Shown piece by piece: positions 17,307 through 26,385 of a stretch of 64,000 bases of DNA. The stretch is from contig JAILRO010000012.1 in NCBI GenBank assembly GCA_024698145.1, positions 62,001 through 126,000 on the forward strand, written 5' to 3'. The DNA is from Lachnospiraceae bacterium (lineage in GTDB: Bacteria > Bacillota > Clostridia > Lachnospirales > Lachnospiraceae). Within the stretch, counting starts at the first letter, position 1; each line of letters begins with the position of its first letter. A model generated the notes under the pieces. The model did not search any database, had not been told where the DNA came from, and saw only the letters and a program-made list of their open reading frames with translations. A program made the position numbers and the translations under genes.

Positions 17307-18383
17307 ATGAACAAAATGATAATGACTTTTTTTTCGATGCTAATTATATCTTTAATCTGTACAGGATGTGAGAACACTTCTATGGATGAGCTGGTGCCGG
17401 CTAATGATATAACATATAACAAAATAGAAAAGAATACTGTGGTTGTGGAAAAGGGCGATATCACGCCTGTTTTTGATAAGCCCTTGGAGCTTGCGGGCTA
17501 TGAGGAAAAAAAATACAGAGAGGATTCTGATGAGTATGAGGCTTTAAAAGCAGCTTATGAATTGACGCTTAAGTCGGTAAACTGTGAAGTTGGGCAGAAG
17601 GTGAAAAAAGGTGACGTTTTAGTATCATTTACATCAAAAGAACTTGACGGGCAGATAAAAGAAAAGCAGGAGGAAAAAAGGCTTGCGGCGTTAGAACTTG
17701 AGCACATTAAGAAGCTTGCAAAAATAAATGATACCGAGAATTATGATGAACAGATGGAGAGTATAAAACAACAGATAAAAATATGTGATTTGTATATTCA
17801 GGATATAAGTGATAAGTATAACGAGATTAATATTGTCTGCGAGGAAGACGGTGTTGTGAGGTATATCGATTCATCACTTTTTGATGGGTATGTGGCTACA
17901 AACAGTGATCTTATTATTGTTTCAAAAGATGACGGATATTACGAGACAGAGGTGGATAATACGGTTTCGTTTGATGCGGAAAAGACATATGAAGCAGGAA
18001 GTGGTGCGACAAAGTATGAACTAGCGGTTTTAGAAAAAGTAGATGGAAAATTGTCAGATGAAAAGGCAGAGAATAACGAAAGAATAAGTAATACTAACGA
18101 AAAAAAAGAACCGCAGACACATGTTGCATACTTCAAACCAATTAACAATAACGGTCAAATGCTTGAAAAATCAATACGGTTAGAGACGGAACTTAATACG
18201 CTTAAAGATGTCTGTTATGTTGATAAACAGGCGATAATCAGAATGGAAAATGCAGAGTATGTGTATATGGTGGATGATGAAGGAAAAAGACGTGCAGTTA
18301 AAGTGATAACAGGAGATGTTGTCGACAATTACTGCATTATTCTTGACGGATTGTCCGGTGGAGAAAGGGTAGCACTGCCGTAG
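17307..18383 (+). CDS. Lipoprotein membrane-fusion (HlyD/MacA-like) adaptor
   Basis: 358 residues. The signal peptide ends in the lipobox ICTGC at about residue 21. It then has the half-motif of a barrel-sandwich hybrid, NCEVGQKVKKGDVLVSFTSKEL, a helical hairpin rich in Lys/Glu (EKQEEKRLAALELEHIKKLA), a second half-motif NIVCEEDGVVRYID, and a C-terminal domain ending KVITGDVVDNYCIILDGLSG, as in periplasmic adaptor proteins of MacAB/YknXYZ-type exporters. It follows lipoprotein B by 18 bp. In Gram-positive cells such adaptors sit outside the membrane and couple to an FtsX-type permease, here probably the one at 20651. Confidence 0.85.
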   Translation: MNKMIMTFFSMLIISLICTGCENTSMDELVPANDITYNKIEKNTVVVEKGDITPVFDKPLELAGYEEKKYREDSDEYEALKAAYELTLKSVNCEVGQKVKKGDVLVSFTSKELDGQIKEKQEEKRLAALELEHIKKLAKINDTENYDEQMESIKQQIKICDLYIQDISDKYNEINIVCEEDGVVRYIDSSLFDGYVATNSDLIIVSKDDGYYETEVDNTVSFDAEKTYEAGSGATKYELAVLEKVDGKLSDEKAENNERISNTNEKKEPQTHVAYFKPINNNGQMLEKSIRLETELNTLKDVCYVDKQAIIRMENAEYVYMVDDEGKRRAVKVITGDVVDNYCIILDGLSGGERVALP

Positions 18384-18394
18384 AGATTTTTTTT

Positions 18395-18432
18395 GATACA
18401 TTCTTGATGCAAGTGGAATATATCATTAATAC
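18395..18432 (+). promoter_or_regulatory. Promoter with GATACA/GATGCA repeat, ABC exporter operon
   Basis: GATACA at 18395 and GATGCA at 18406 (11 bp apart). The second overlaps -35 TTGATG (18404-18409), 17 bases before a -10-like TAATAC (18427-18432). The arrangement matches the site at 15677-15714. Confidence 0.65.
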
Positions 18433-18469
18433 AGAAATGATAGTTATATAATTCAAGGAAGTGTATATC

Positions 18470-20638
18470 ATGCAAAAAGGGTGTAAAAAACTAATGTCTT
18501 TAATATTGTGTCTGATAATTCTTACAGGTTGCGGTAACCGGAAAATGGATGTACCGCAGTTAAAAGAACCTGTGTCTACAACACTTTCGTTTCGACCCGC
18601 AACAATGAGAAATATTGGGGATGTTTGCTATCTAATGGGAGTAGTAATGCCTGCGTCGTATTCGTGTAAATCAGATAAGCCTGTTACGATTGCTAAGATA
18701 GAGGTTGGCATAGGTGATTATATGAAAGCAGGTCAGGTTGTGGCAACGGCTGATACAACAGAGTTAGAAGGACAGCTAGAAGAATTGAAAAATCAGTTGG
18801 AGAGTTTGAAAGATAAAAAGCAGTGTGTACAGGATGTCAGTAAAAAGAAGATAGAGAAATTAAAGTATCAAAAAAAGCAATATAGCGAAGACAAGGAAAG
18901 TGCAGATATAATATCCGTTGAAAATGAAATCGCAACGGAGAAAGAAAACCTGCGTTATGAGATATCTGTAATAGACAATGATATAAGCGAGGCAGAAAAG
19001 AATATAGCAGCTGTAAATGAGGAAATTGCAGGACTTACATTTACAGCACCGCATGACGGTTTTGTGTCATACGTATTTCCAATTTTAGATGGCGGCACTG
19101 TCGGTGCTAATGAGAATATAGTCGTAATATCTGATGAAAACGAATTATATATTGAGACTGCTGACGTTTCGATTAATGACTATGCTTTTGAAAAATATAA
19201 GAGTAAATGGGCTTGTATAAATGGTGAGAATGTCGGGGTTAAGGAGTATCCGTTTTCGGATATAGAATTAAGACAGGCAAGAGAGTCCGGCGTGTATCCG
19301 ATGATGAGATTTCTTTTGGATAAAGAAAAGTCTGACGGTATCAGAGCGGGAATGACGATACCGCTATTTTTTGTCAAAGATGATTATAGTAAATGTTTGT
19401 GCGTAGGCAATGATTCGTTAAATAAAGATGATGATATTTATTTTGTGTATGTGCGTGGTGAAAATGATGAACTTATAAAGCGAGAGGTTACTATTGGCAG
19501 GACAGATAAGTTTTACAGCGAAGTTACAGGCGGGCTTTTAGAAGGTGAAGAGGTGTTTTATGAAAACAGTGCGTTGGTACCGGTTTCTTATAACAGTGTG
19601 ACTGCAGAACTGACTGATTATAAGGAAGAATTATCGTCAGAGTATTATGAGGCTGCAACAACGGGATACAGCATTTATATTGCACCGTGTAATGGTGTTG
19701 CAGATAACGAGAGTATCGTTAGTGAAGGAACGGAGGTTCATGCAGGAGACAGGCTGCTTGGTATTTCTACGGTTACAGGGAAAGCTCAGACCTATGAAGC
19801 AAGGATTGCGGTTGAAAACATTGATAAGCAGCACAAGATGTCCGTAAATGATTACAAAAGAGAAAAGAAATTGCTTGAAAAAGAAATCAAAGCAATAAAA
19901 GCTGATGAGAAAAAGGAAGGCGAGTCTGCAGGGGTTGGCCGAAAAATGCTTGAATGTGATTTGAGTATATTGAAATTGGAAAATGATTTTGAAAATAGGG
20001 AATATATAAGACAGCATCAAAACGCCGCAAAAAAATATAACGAACTGTCGGGTGGCAGTGATGGGAAAGGATGTACATATATTACTGCAACTAAAGACGG
20101 GATAATGGAGAAGGTTTTTTGCGATGTTAATGGCGCAGTTACAAAGGGAAACGTAGCAGCACTTACAGGGGAAACAAGCGATAATATAGTTCTTGTAAAA
20201 ATGAAATCTGCTGCCGGAAGTGTCGGTGCAAATGAAAGAAAGGCAGCCGGTGTAGGTCAGCAGATTAATATAGCTGCTTTGGATAATACTTATGTTGGAA
20301 CCTGCGTTGGGGTTAAAGAAGGAGGGGCTTCGCCGCAGTTTTATGTAAGACTTAATGATGTGCCTGTATCAAAATTATCAAATGCCAACGATACGAAATC
20401 CTTAAAAGCAACATTTTCTTTTTATGCCAATGATATGACTTCTGTTATCGTAATTCCCAAGAAAGCCGTATATACCGAGACGGATTCACTTACGGAAAAA
20501 CAGAGTAATTATGTATGGAAACTGATAAACAATGTTCCTGTAAAGGAATATGTTACAGTGTGCCCTGACTTGGCGAAAAATGAAAATGCAGTAATTTTAA
20601 CTGGAGTTAATAATGGTGATGCTATATTGGTCGAATGA
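18470..20638 (+). CDS. Lipoprotein adaptor with two tandem membrane-fusion units
   Basis: 722 residues from the ATG at 18470 (AAGGAAG upstream; the in-frame GTG at 18461 overlaps that site). The lipobox is ILTGC. Unit 1 (about residues 40-390) has IAKIEVGIGDYMKAGQVVAT, a coiled coil of about 90 residues, FTAPHDGFVSYVFP and a C-terminal GLLEGEEVFYENSALVP. Unit 2 (about 395-722) repeats the plan: YIAPCNGVADNESIVSEGTE, a Lys/Glu-rich helical region, ITATKDGIMEKVFCDVNGAV and a final VILTGVNNGDAILVE. Ordinary adaptors of this family have one such unit in 350-450 residues. The gene starts an operon with the permease and two ATPases. Confidence 0.85.
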   Translation: MQKGCKKLMSLILCLIILTGCGNRKMDVPQLKEPVSTTLSFRPATMRNIGDVCYLMGVVMPASYSCKSDKPVTIAKIEVGIGDYMKAGQVVATADTTELEGQLEELKNQLESLKDKKQCVQDVSKKKIEKLKYQKKQYSEDKESADIISVENEIATEKENLRYEISVIDNDISEAEKNIAAVNEEIAGLTFTAPHDGFVSYVFPILDGGTVGANENIVVISDENELYIETADVSINDYAFEKYKSKWACINGENVGVKEYPFSDIELRQARESGVYPMMRFLLDKEKSDGIRAGMTIPLFFVKDDYSKCLCVGNDSLNKDDDIYFVYVRGENDELIKREVTIGRTDKFYSEVTGGLLEGEEVFYENSALVPVSYNSVTAELTDYKEELSSEYYEAATTGYSIYIAPCNGVADNESIVSEGTEVHAGDRLLGISTVTGKAQTYEARIAVENIDKQHKMSVNDYKREKKLLEKEIKAIKADEKKEGESAGVGRKMLECDLSILKLENDFENREYIRQHQNAAKKYNELSGGSDGKGCTYITATKDGIMEKVFCDVNGAVTKGNVAALTGETSDNIVLVKMKSAAGSVGANERKAAGVGQQINIAALDNTYVGTCVGVKEGGASPQFYVRLNDVPVSKLSNANDTKSLKATFSFYANDMTSVIVIPKKAVYTETDSLTEKQSNYVWKLINNVPVKEYVTVCPDLAKNENAVILTGVNNGDAILVE

Positions 20639-20650
20639 CGGGAGAGAATA

Positions 20651-23470
20651 ATGTTACGATATATTCTTTTGAAAATCAAAAATAAATATAAGCTGTATCT
20701 GTGTCTTTTTGTCGGACTGCTTTTCATGGAAGCCGTTGTGGCACTAATATTTATGTTTAGAACAGGATCCTTGAATAAACTTATTCAAAAGAATTTCATT
20801 GAGAAGTATGAGGAGAATGAGAGTTTTCCTGCAGTTTTATCAAGGATTACATCACTTGACGGTGATCAGGGAACCATAAAAGACATAATTACAGAAATCA
20901 ATTCTTATGAGGCATCGTGGGAAAAATATCTTGATGTCCCATTTATTGCAAAACAACAATTGATATATATGAAAGGATTAAATGCTGATCTTTCTTTTGG
21001 TACCGACAGGAAAAAGTTTGATATAGGGTACATGGAAGGGATGCGTGAGCATATAGATATTGTGGATGGCGGTACGAATGATCTGTCAACGTACCTTCCA
21101 AATGGTTATAAAATTCCTGACAAAGCAACCCCGTGTTATGTAAGTGAATATACGGCAGACGATTACAATCTTGTTGTAGGCGAAGTGCTTAATTTTGAAG
21201 GCATTAGCGAATCAAATGATGACAAATATCTGTACATAGCCGGCATACTAAAGGAAAAACAGGATGATTATTACTGGAACAAAAGTCTTGCGAAACTGGG
21301 ACACATGCTCTATGTAGATGGTAATGTGTTTGATGATTTCATGGGTGGGGAGTCTGTAATATATGAGATGTATTCGATGCTTGATTACAGATATATTGAT
21401 GAAAAAAATGCATCGAGGATATCATCAATACTTTCCCAGTTTCATCAAAAAGATGAGATGTTTTACGAAAATATATCGGCAGTGATTACGGCATATGAGA
21501 GGGAAAGTCGTTTCCTTACTGCAATACTGTATGTCATAGCATTGCCGATTGTTTTGCTTGTTCTTATATTTATATTGATGATTGCTGTAAGAATTGTGGA
21601 CTCGCAGATGGGCGAAATAACATGCTTTTTTAGCCGAGGATTGAATAGAAAAAGAATAATTGTTATGTATGCGGCAGAGTACTTGATTTTGTGCGCGGTC
21701 ACGTTTATTCCCGGACTTTTGCTGGGATATTTACTTGGAAGAGTGGCAGCAAGAGTGGATGATTTTTTGGGATTCCATATAGGTGTAAATGCAAGCACAT
21801 ATACATTTACATGGCAGATGATTCCTGCGGCACTTATAGCGTTGGTGGTGGCAGAAATAGTAATGTTAATACCTGTGATATTAAGGTCAAAATCTACGCT
21901 CGTTGATTATAGAAATAAGAGTGCAAAAATCATGACTAAACCTATGTGGGAAAAATATTTTGTTGATGTGGCACTGCTTATTGTCTCGCTTTATCTGCTT
22001 CATAATTATAATCTGCAACTTGATATGCTATCGCAAGCGGTTATAGATGGAAATGACATTGATCCGATGATATTTGCGGATGCTACGCTTTTTTTGGTGG
22101 CAGCCGGACTGATAATACTGAGACTGATTTTTGCGGTGATGAGGCTTATATATAAATTGTTCGGGCAAAGGTTATCACCTGTCGGATTTGCCGGTTTATT
22201 GCAGGTTATGCGAACAAGGAAGAGTTCTTCGATAGTATCGGTTTTTATGGTTGTTACTGTGGCAATGAGTTTGTTTAATGCGAACACAGCAAGGACTATA
22301 AATGCAAACAATGAGCAGAGAATCAATATTGACCTTGGTGCTGATTACATTGTAGGTGAGCATTTTGAGTTGAAGATTAAAGGACAAGAGCCACCGCAGA
22401 CATGGAAATATATTGAACCGGATCCGGCAATTTATGATGAGGTTGTCAAAAAGTCCGGTCTTTCGTGTTATACAAAGGTCATAAAAGATGAGAACGCAGA
22501 AGCACGCAATGGTTCTAAGGTTGTTAAAAATGCGACACTTATGGGAATTAACACAAAAGAGTTCGGATTGACGGGTAATATGAAGGAAAATGTAGGCAAA
22601 GAGCATTGGTACAACTATTTGAACTTGATGGCCGATAAACCAAACGGATGTGTAGTGTCGAAAAACCTTGCTGATGAACTAAAACTGCACGTTGGGGATA
22701 CATTTACATATTCAAGGATAGCGCCTGTTGACTCGGTAGGGATATATGCAAGCACAACAGGAAGTGTAGTTGCAATAGTTGATGTTTGGCCGGGCTACGA
22801 GAAATTTCGTTATACATACAACGAAGAAGGGAAACAGGTATGTGAGGAACGCTACCTTGTAGTTGCGAATTTTGCAACCGTTGTTAATACATTTGGGATT
22901 ACACCGTACGAAATATGGCTCAAGGGAAACGGCGATGTTAAGGGGACACTTGATAATGCTTTGACCGGAACAGATAGAAGGATTGATTACTTTAAGAGCA
23001 ATGAAAAGAATGTAAGTGATATGAAAAGTTCTGCATTAATACAGATAACAAATGGGATTTTCACGGTTAATTTTTTAGTGTCAGTAATGTTGTGTGTTCT
23101 TGGATTTATGATTTTTTGGATTTCGGCAATGCGAGATCGTGAACATATATTTGGGATTTACAGGGCTATGGGACTCTCGTTTAAAGAGATAGAAAAAATG
23201 TTGTTTATTGAGCAGTTATTTTTGACACTTGTATCTATTGTGGCGGGTGTTGTGTCAGGCGGTCTTGCCACTATACTTTTTGGAAAGATATTTGCGGTGG
23301 TATATCTTCCAAAGAAGCATAGTCTTCCGATTGAAAATGTTATCGCCATGTCGGATATGGTAAGGCTTTTTGCGGTTCTTATCATAGCGGTGGTAATATG
23401 CATGGCAATAATTAAGAGAATTGTTAAAGGTCTTAATATTGCAAATGCCATCAAACTAGGGGAAGATTAG
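20651..23470 (+). CDS. FtsX-type ABC exporter permease
   Basis: 939 residues. One N-terminal helix (about 13-38) is followed by an outside domain of about 245 residues. A first group of helices lies at about 286-312, 341-362 and 390-410, with more at about 436-452, 478-503 and 525-541. A second outside domain of about 255 residues follows, then three C-terminal helices at about 798-822, 856-877 and 902-921. The segment FGIYRAMGLSFKEIEKMLFIEQ between the last helices is the FtsX/MacB-type coupling motif. The gene starts 12 bp after the tandem adaptor and is followed by two ATPase genes, so it is the membrane core of a MacB-like exporter. Confidence 0.9.
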   Translation: MLRYILLKIKNKYKLYLCLFVGLLFMEAVVALIFMFRTGSLNKLIQKNFIEKYEENESFPAVLSRITSLDGDQGTIKDIITEINSYEASWEKYLDVPFIAKQQLIYMKGLNADLSFGTDRKKFDIGYMEGMREHIDIVDGGTNDLSTYLPNGYKIPDKATPCYVSEYTADDYNLVVGEVLNFEGISESNDDKYLYIAGILKEKQDDYYWNKSLAKLGHMLYVDGNVFDDFMGGESVIYEMYSMLDYRYIDEKNASRISSILSQFHQKDEMFYENISAVITAYERESRFLTAILYVIALPIVLLVLIFILMIAVRIVDSQMGEITCFFSRGLNRKRIIVMYAAEYLILCAVTFIPGLLLGYLLGRVAARVDDFLGFHIGVNASTYTFTWQMIPAALIALVVAEIVMLIPVILRSKSTLVDYRNKSAKIMTKPMWEKYFVDVALLIVSLYLLHNYNLQLDMLSQAVIDGNDIDPMIFADATLFLVAAGLIILRLIFAVMRLIYKLFGQRLSPVGFAGLLQVMRTRKSSSIVSVFMVVTVAMSLFNANTARTINANNEQRINIDLGADYIVGEHFELKIKGQEPPQTWKYIEPDPAIYDEVVKKSGLSCYTKVIKDENAEARNGSKVVKNATLMGINTKEFGLTGNMKENVGKEHWYNYLNLMADKPNGCVVSKNLADELKLHVGDTFTYSRIAPVDSVGIYASTTGSVVAIVDVWPGYEKFRYTYNEEGKQVCEERYLVVANFATVVNTFGITPYEIWLKGNGDVKGTLDNALTGTDRRIDYFKSNEKNVSDMKSSALIQITNGIFTVNFLVSVMLCVLGFMIFWISAMRDREHIFGIYRAMGLSFKEIEKMLFIEQLFLTLVSIVAGVVSGGLATILFGKIFAVVYLPKKHSLPIENVIAMSDMVRLFAVLIIAVVICMAIIKRIVKGLNIANAIKLGED

Positions 23471-23509
23471 TGCTTTGAATACGATTGAAAGCGGGAAAGA
23501 AGGAAATGT

Positions 23510-24157
23510 ATGTTAAATACAGAACATGTGGGAAAAGAGTTTCATACAGGAAATGGTAAACATATAACAGTACTTGAAGATGTCAATATTGAAATACCTT
23601 CCGGAAAACTGGTTATGCTCAAAGGCAGGTCGGGCTCGGGAAAGACGACATTGCTTAATATCTTAAGTACATTAGATGTTCCAACATCAGGGAAAATCTG
23701 GTTTAATGATAAGGATTATTCGTTATTAAATAACGATGAAAAGGAACATTTAAGAAGATATGAGATGGGGTTTGTGTTTCAATCGGTTGCACTTTTGCCG
23801 ATTATGACAGCGTATGAAAATGTGGATTTTGCTTTAAGGACAGCGGGAATTAAAAATAATCGTGATAAACTTATATGCGAGGCATTAGAGAATGTTGGAC
23901 TTGCTGACAGGATGAAACATATGCCATCTCAATTATCCGGTGGTGAACAGCAGAGAGTTGCTATTGCAAGGGCGTTTGCACACCGTCCACAAATAATATT
24001 TGCGGATGAACCGACAGGCTCACTTGATACAGCCGGTGGAATAAGGATTGTGCTTTTGTTTTCCGAACTTATAGAAAAGTATGGGATAACGGTTGTAATG
24101 AGTACACATGACATGGGTCTTGTGGAATTTGCGGACATTTTGTATGAGTTGCAGTGA
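23510..24157 (+). CDS. ABC exporter ATPase, MacB/LolD type (first)
   Basis: 215 residues, the usual size for a stand-alone LolD/MacB-type ATPase. Walker A is GRSGSGKTT, the Q-loop region is GFVFQSVALLP, the signature is LSGGEQQRVAIA, Walker B is IIFADEPTGSLD, and the H-loop is STHDM. It ends four bases into the extended frame of the next gene and is co-transcribed with permease and adaptor. It powers export by the FtsX permease. Confidence 0.95.
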   Translation: MLNTEHVGKEFHTGNGKHITVLEDVNIEIPSGKLVMLKGRSGSGKTTLLNILSTLDVPTSGKIWFNDKDYSLLNNDEKEHLRRYEMGFVFQSVALLPIMTAYENVDFALRTAGIKNNRDKLICEALENVGLADRMKHMPSQLSGGEQQRVAIARAFAHRPQIIFADEPTGSLDTAGGIRIVLLFSELIEKYGITVVMSTHDMGLVEFADILYELQ

Positions 24158-24177
24158 TATGTTATGAGGTGAGAGTA

Positions 24178-25005
24178 ATGGAGGAAATTCTTATAAAGTG
24201 TGACGGGCTTGTAAAGATATACAAGACGGATGATCTTGAAGTGATGGCGTTGCAAGGACTTGATCTAGAAATCTCAAAAGGCGAATTTATGGCTGTTGTT
24301 GGTAAGTCGGGAAGTGGTAAATCGACGCTGTTAAAAATATTGGGCGGACTTGAAAGACCCAGTGCGGGAAAAATAACATATGGAAAAACCAATCTTAACG
24401 AGTTGTCCGAGGATGAGTTGTGTGCATTTCGTAATGAACATATTGGTTTTGTGTGGCAGAAAAGTTCAGACAATCTTCTTACGTACATGACGGCAGAAGA
24501 AAACGTTTCAATTGAACTTACTTTTTTTGGTGTTCCGGCAAAGGAGAGAAAAGAGCGGGCGAGGAAACTTCTTGATTTGGTAGGGCTAGGTGACAGATAT
24601 GACAGTTATCCGTCAATGCTTTCGGGTGGAGAACAACAAAGAGTTTCAATAGCAACTGCACTTGCCAAAAGTCCTGATGTGCTTTTGATGGATGAGCCGA
24701 CAGGAGCGGTCGATAAAAAAACTTCAGAGGAATTACAGGAACTTTTTAGAAGGCTTAATGAAGAACAGGGCGTTACGATTATTATTGTTACTCATGATGA
24801 GCAGTTGGCAAAAAATGTTAACAGAATGGTGATGATATCTGATGGGAAAATAAGCACGGAGAGACTTCTAGACGGTGAGTATTCCGTACTTGATAAGGCG
24901 GGACGTGTACGTCTTTCGAAGGAACTTCGTATGGCTGCAGGTATTTCTTCAACCAGGGTTAAAATAGACCTTAAAGATGGCAGGCTTGTAATTGAATCGG
25001 AGTAA
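24178..25005 (+). CDS. ABC exporter ATPase, MacB/LolD type (second)
   Basis: 275 residues from the ATG at 24178, preceded by GAGGTGAG (the frame is open further up to 24154). Walker A is GKSGSGKST, signature LSGGEQQRVSIA, Walker B VLLMDEPTGAVD, H-loop VTHDE. It carries an extra C-terminal tail of about 50 residues after the usual domain end (VRLSKELRMAAGISSTR...). Two different ATPases next to one permease suggest either a heterodimeric motor or an ATPase shared with another permease. It is the last gene of the cluster. Confidence 0.93.
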   Translation: MEEILIKCDGLVKIYKTDDLEVMALQGLDLEISKGEFMAVVGKSGSGKSTLLKILGGLERPSAGKITYGKTNLNELSEDELCAFRNEHIGFVWQKSSDNLLTYMTAEENVSIELTFFGVPAKERKERARKLLDLVGLGDRYDSYPSMLSGGEQQRVSIATALAKSPDVLLMDEPTGAVDKKTSEELQELFRRLNEEQGVTIIIVTHDEQLAKNVNRMVMISDGKISTERLLDGEYSVLDKAGRVRLSKELRMAAGISSTRVKIDLKDGRLVIESE

Positions 25006-25017
25006 AGAAATAAGTGA

Positions 25018-25052
25018 GGGACTCTTATTATTTGAGAAGAGTTCCTTTTTGT
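25018..25052 (+). terminator. Terminator at the end of the export cluster
   Basis: GGACTCTT (25019-25026) pairs with AAGAGTTCC (25037-25045), followed by TTTTT. Confidence 0.75.
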
Positions 25053-25201
25053 ATTTATTGAATAATAATTAAAATATGCTATACTTTTATTATTCGAAAA
25101 AAGAGAAAGTTGATAGGGAAGTAGAATAATGGCACGCGAACATACAATAGGCTGTCGTGTGTATATCTGGGGAATTGTTGAGTGTGGTGGAGGGATTATA
25201 G

Positions 25202-26194
25202 ATGTCGGATAATAATAGTGTTAAAAAGAAAAGAGTTAAACCAATTGCAATCATTGCTGCGGTAATCATAATCTTATGTATTATCATAGCAATTCCGTTG
25301 ATCGTTTTGATGAACAAAACAGAGGCGTCTTTTGATAATATACAGCTTAGACTTAGCAATAATGTAATTAATACGGCAAAGGATTATTATATTCTTAAGA
25401 AAAATGAAGGTTATATTAAGGATCTTGAAGATATTAACGGTAAGCATCTGACGGATGAGGAATGTGAGCTTCAGATGAAGCTTTATTGTATCCGTATGTC
25501 AGGCAATATCAATACCAGTTCGGCAATTAACGGCAGGAGAATTCATGTTTCAGATGTCTGGAATTATTATGACGGTGATCTGAATAATTTTGTTTCTGAT
25601 AATAGGGATATGATTATATTCTCAAAGAAGACTGATGATAGCGAGAGCAAAGCAAGACTTATCTACACATTTGAAAATGATGATTTCACCGGAAAAATGA
25701 ATGCTGTAAAGGATGAGGTATATAATGGCGGAGGAGAAGCATTTATACATATAGAAGATATATATATTAAGGATTTCACATTTATACCGAAAAAGATAGA
25801 GTATTTCATAGTCAAGGGCAATTTGGGCGATCCGGTAATGAAGAGCTTGTATGAGGAAGAAAAAAGTGATGATGAGATGAAGCAGGAGGGATATGAGCTT
25901 TACGAGACTGACAGCACATTTGCCATGGTGGGAAGCATGGGAGATGATTTTGAGTATATTTCATCTATGGATCATGATACCAGAGATAAGATAAATGAGT
26001 GCATCAAAGAGTATAAAGATAGTGGCAAGCCTAAGGAAATGAGGAAAAAGTTAAGTCACAAGCCTTTGTGCTTTGAAGTGATAGATATTAAAGAACATTC
26101 TGTTGACGGAACAGACAGCAGATATTATGTGGCAACATACGAAAAGAAGGATGTGCTTATGCAGTTAGGTACTGTTTTTGGAATAGTAAAATAG
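25202..26194 (+). CDS. Membrane-anchored protein of unknown function
   Basis: 330 residues. A basic start (KKKRVKP) precedes a single hydrophobic segment (about residues 15-37, IAIIAAVIIILCIIIAIPLIVL); the rest is a polar, outside domain. The stretch ASFDNIQLRLSNNVINTAKDYYILKKNEGYIKDLEDINGK just after the membrane helix resembles pilin-like or sigma-regulator ectodomains but I cannot assign it. GGAGGG lies about seven bases before the ATG. It is a single-gene unit closed by a terminator. Confidence 0.75.
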   Translation: MSDNNSVKKKRVKPIAIIAAVIIILCIIIAIPLIVLMNKTEASFDNIQLRLSNNVINTAKDYYILKKNEGYIKDLEDINGKHLTDEECELQMKLYCIRMSGNINTSSAINGRRIHVSDVWNYYDGDLNNFVSDNRDMIIFSKKTDDSESKARLIYTFENDDFTGKMNAVKDEVYNGGGEAFIHIEDIYIKDFTFIPKKIEYFIVKGNLGDPVMKSLYEEEKSDDEMKQEGYELYETDSTFAMVGSMGDDFEYISSMDHDTRDKINECIKEYKDSGKPKEMRKKLSHKPLCFEVIDIKEHSVDGTDSRYYVATYEKKDVLMQLGTVFGIVK

Positions 26195-26210
26195 AGTGTA
26201 TGGAATGTGT

Positions 26211-26252
26211 AAGAAACCCGGAAGATTAGGTCTTTTGGGTTTCTTTTTGTTT
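26211..26252 (+). terminator. Intrinsic terminator
   Basis: AGAAACCCGGAAGA pairs with TCTTTTGGGTTTCT (small internal loop), followed by TTTTT. The right half is nearly the same as the terminator at 15636-15677. Confidence 0.75.
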
Positions 26253-26286
26253 GACAAAAGAATAGCGACATAGTAGAATAAATGCA

Positions 26287-26353
26287 AACAGTAAACGACA
26301 GTAAAACATAATAACAACAGTAAACGACAGTAAAAAGCATAGAAAACAGTAAA
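26287..26353 (+). repeat. Tandem ACAGTAAA-containing direct repeats
   Basis: A 20-base unit, AACAGTAAACGACAGTAAAA, occurs exactly at 26287-26306 and again at 26316-26335 (29-base period), and a half-unit ACAGTAAAAAT follows near 26346. ACAGTAAA or ACAGTAA thus occurs five times in about 65 bases just upstream of the ATPase gene. It could be a protein-binding cluster. Confidence 0.7.
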
Positions 26354-26385
26354 AATAAAATTATAAGAAACGAGGTGGTGCTGTG

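Noticed and set aside
25129-25212. 27-codon frame MAREHTIGCRVYIWGIVE before the membrane protein gene
   Set aside because: Its first four codons recall the methyltransferase start at 12921, but it is very short, overlaps the next gene and has no further similarity.
26287-26353. CRISPR array
   Set aside because: Only two full repeats, spacers of nine bases, and no cas genes in the window.
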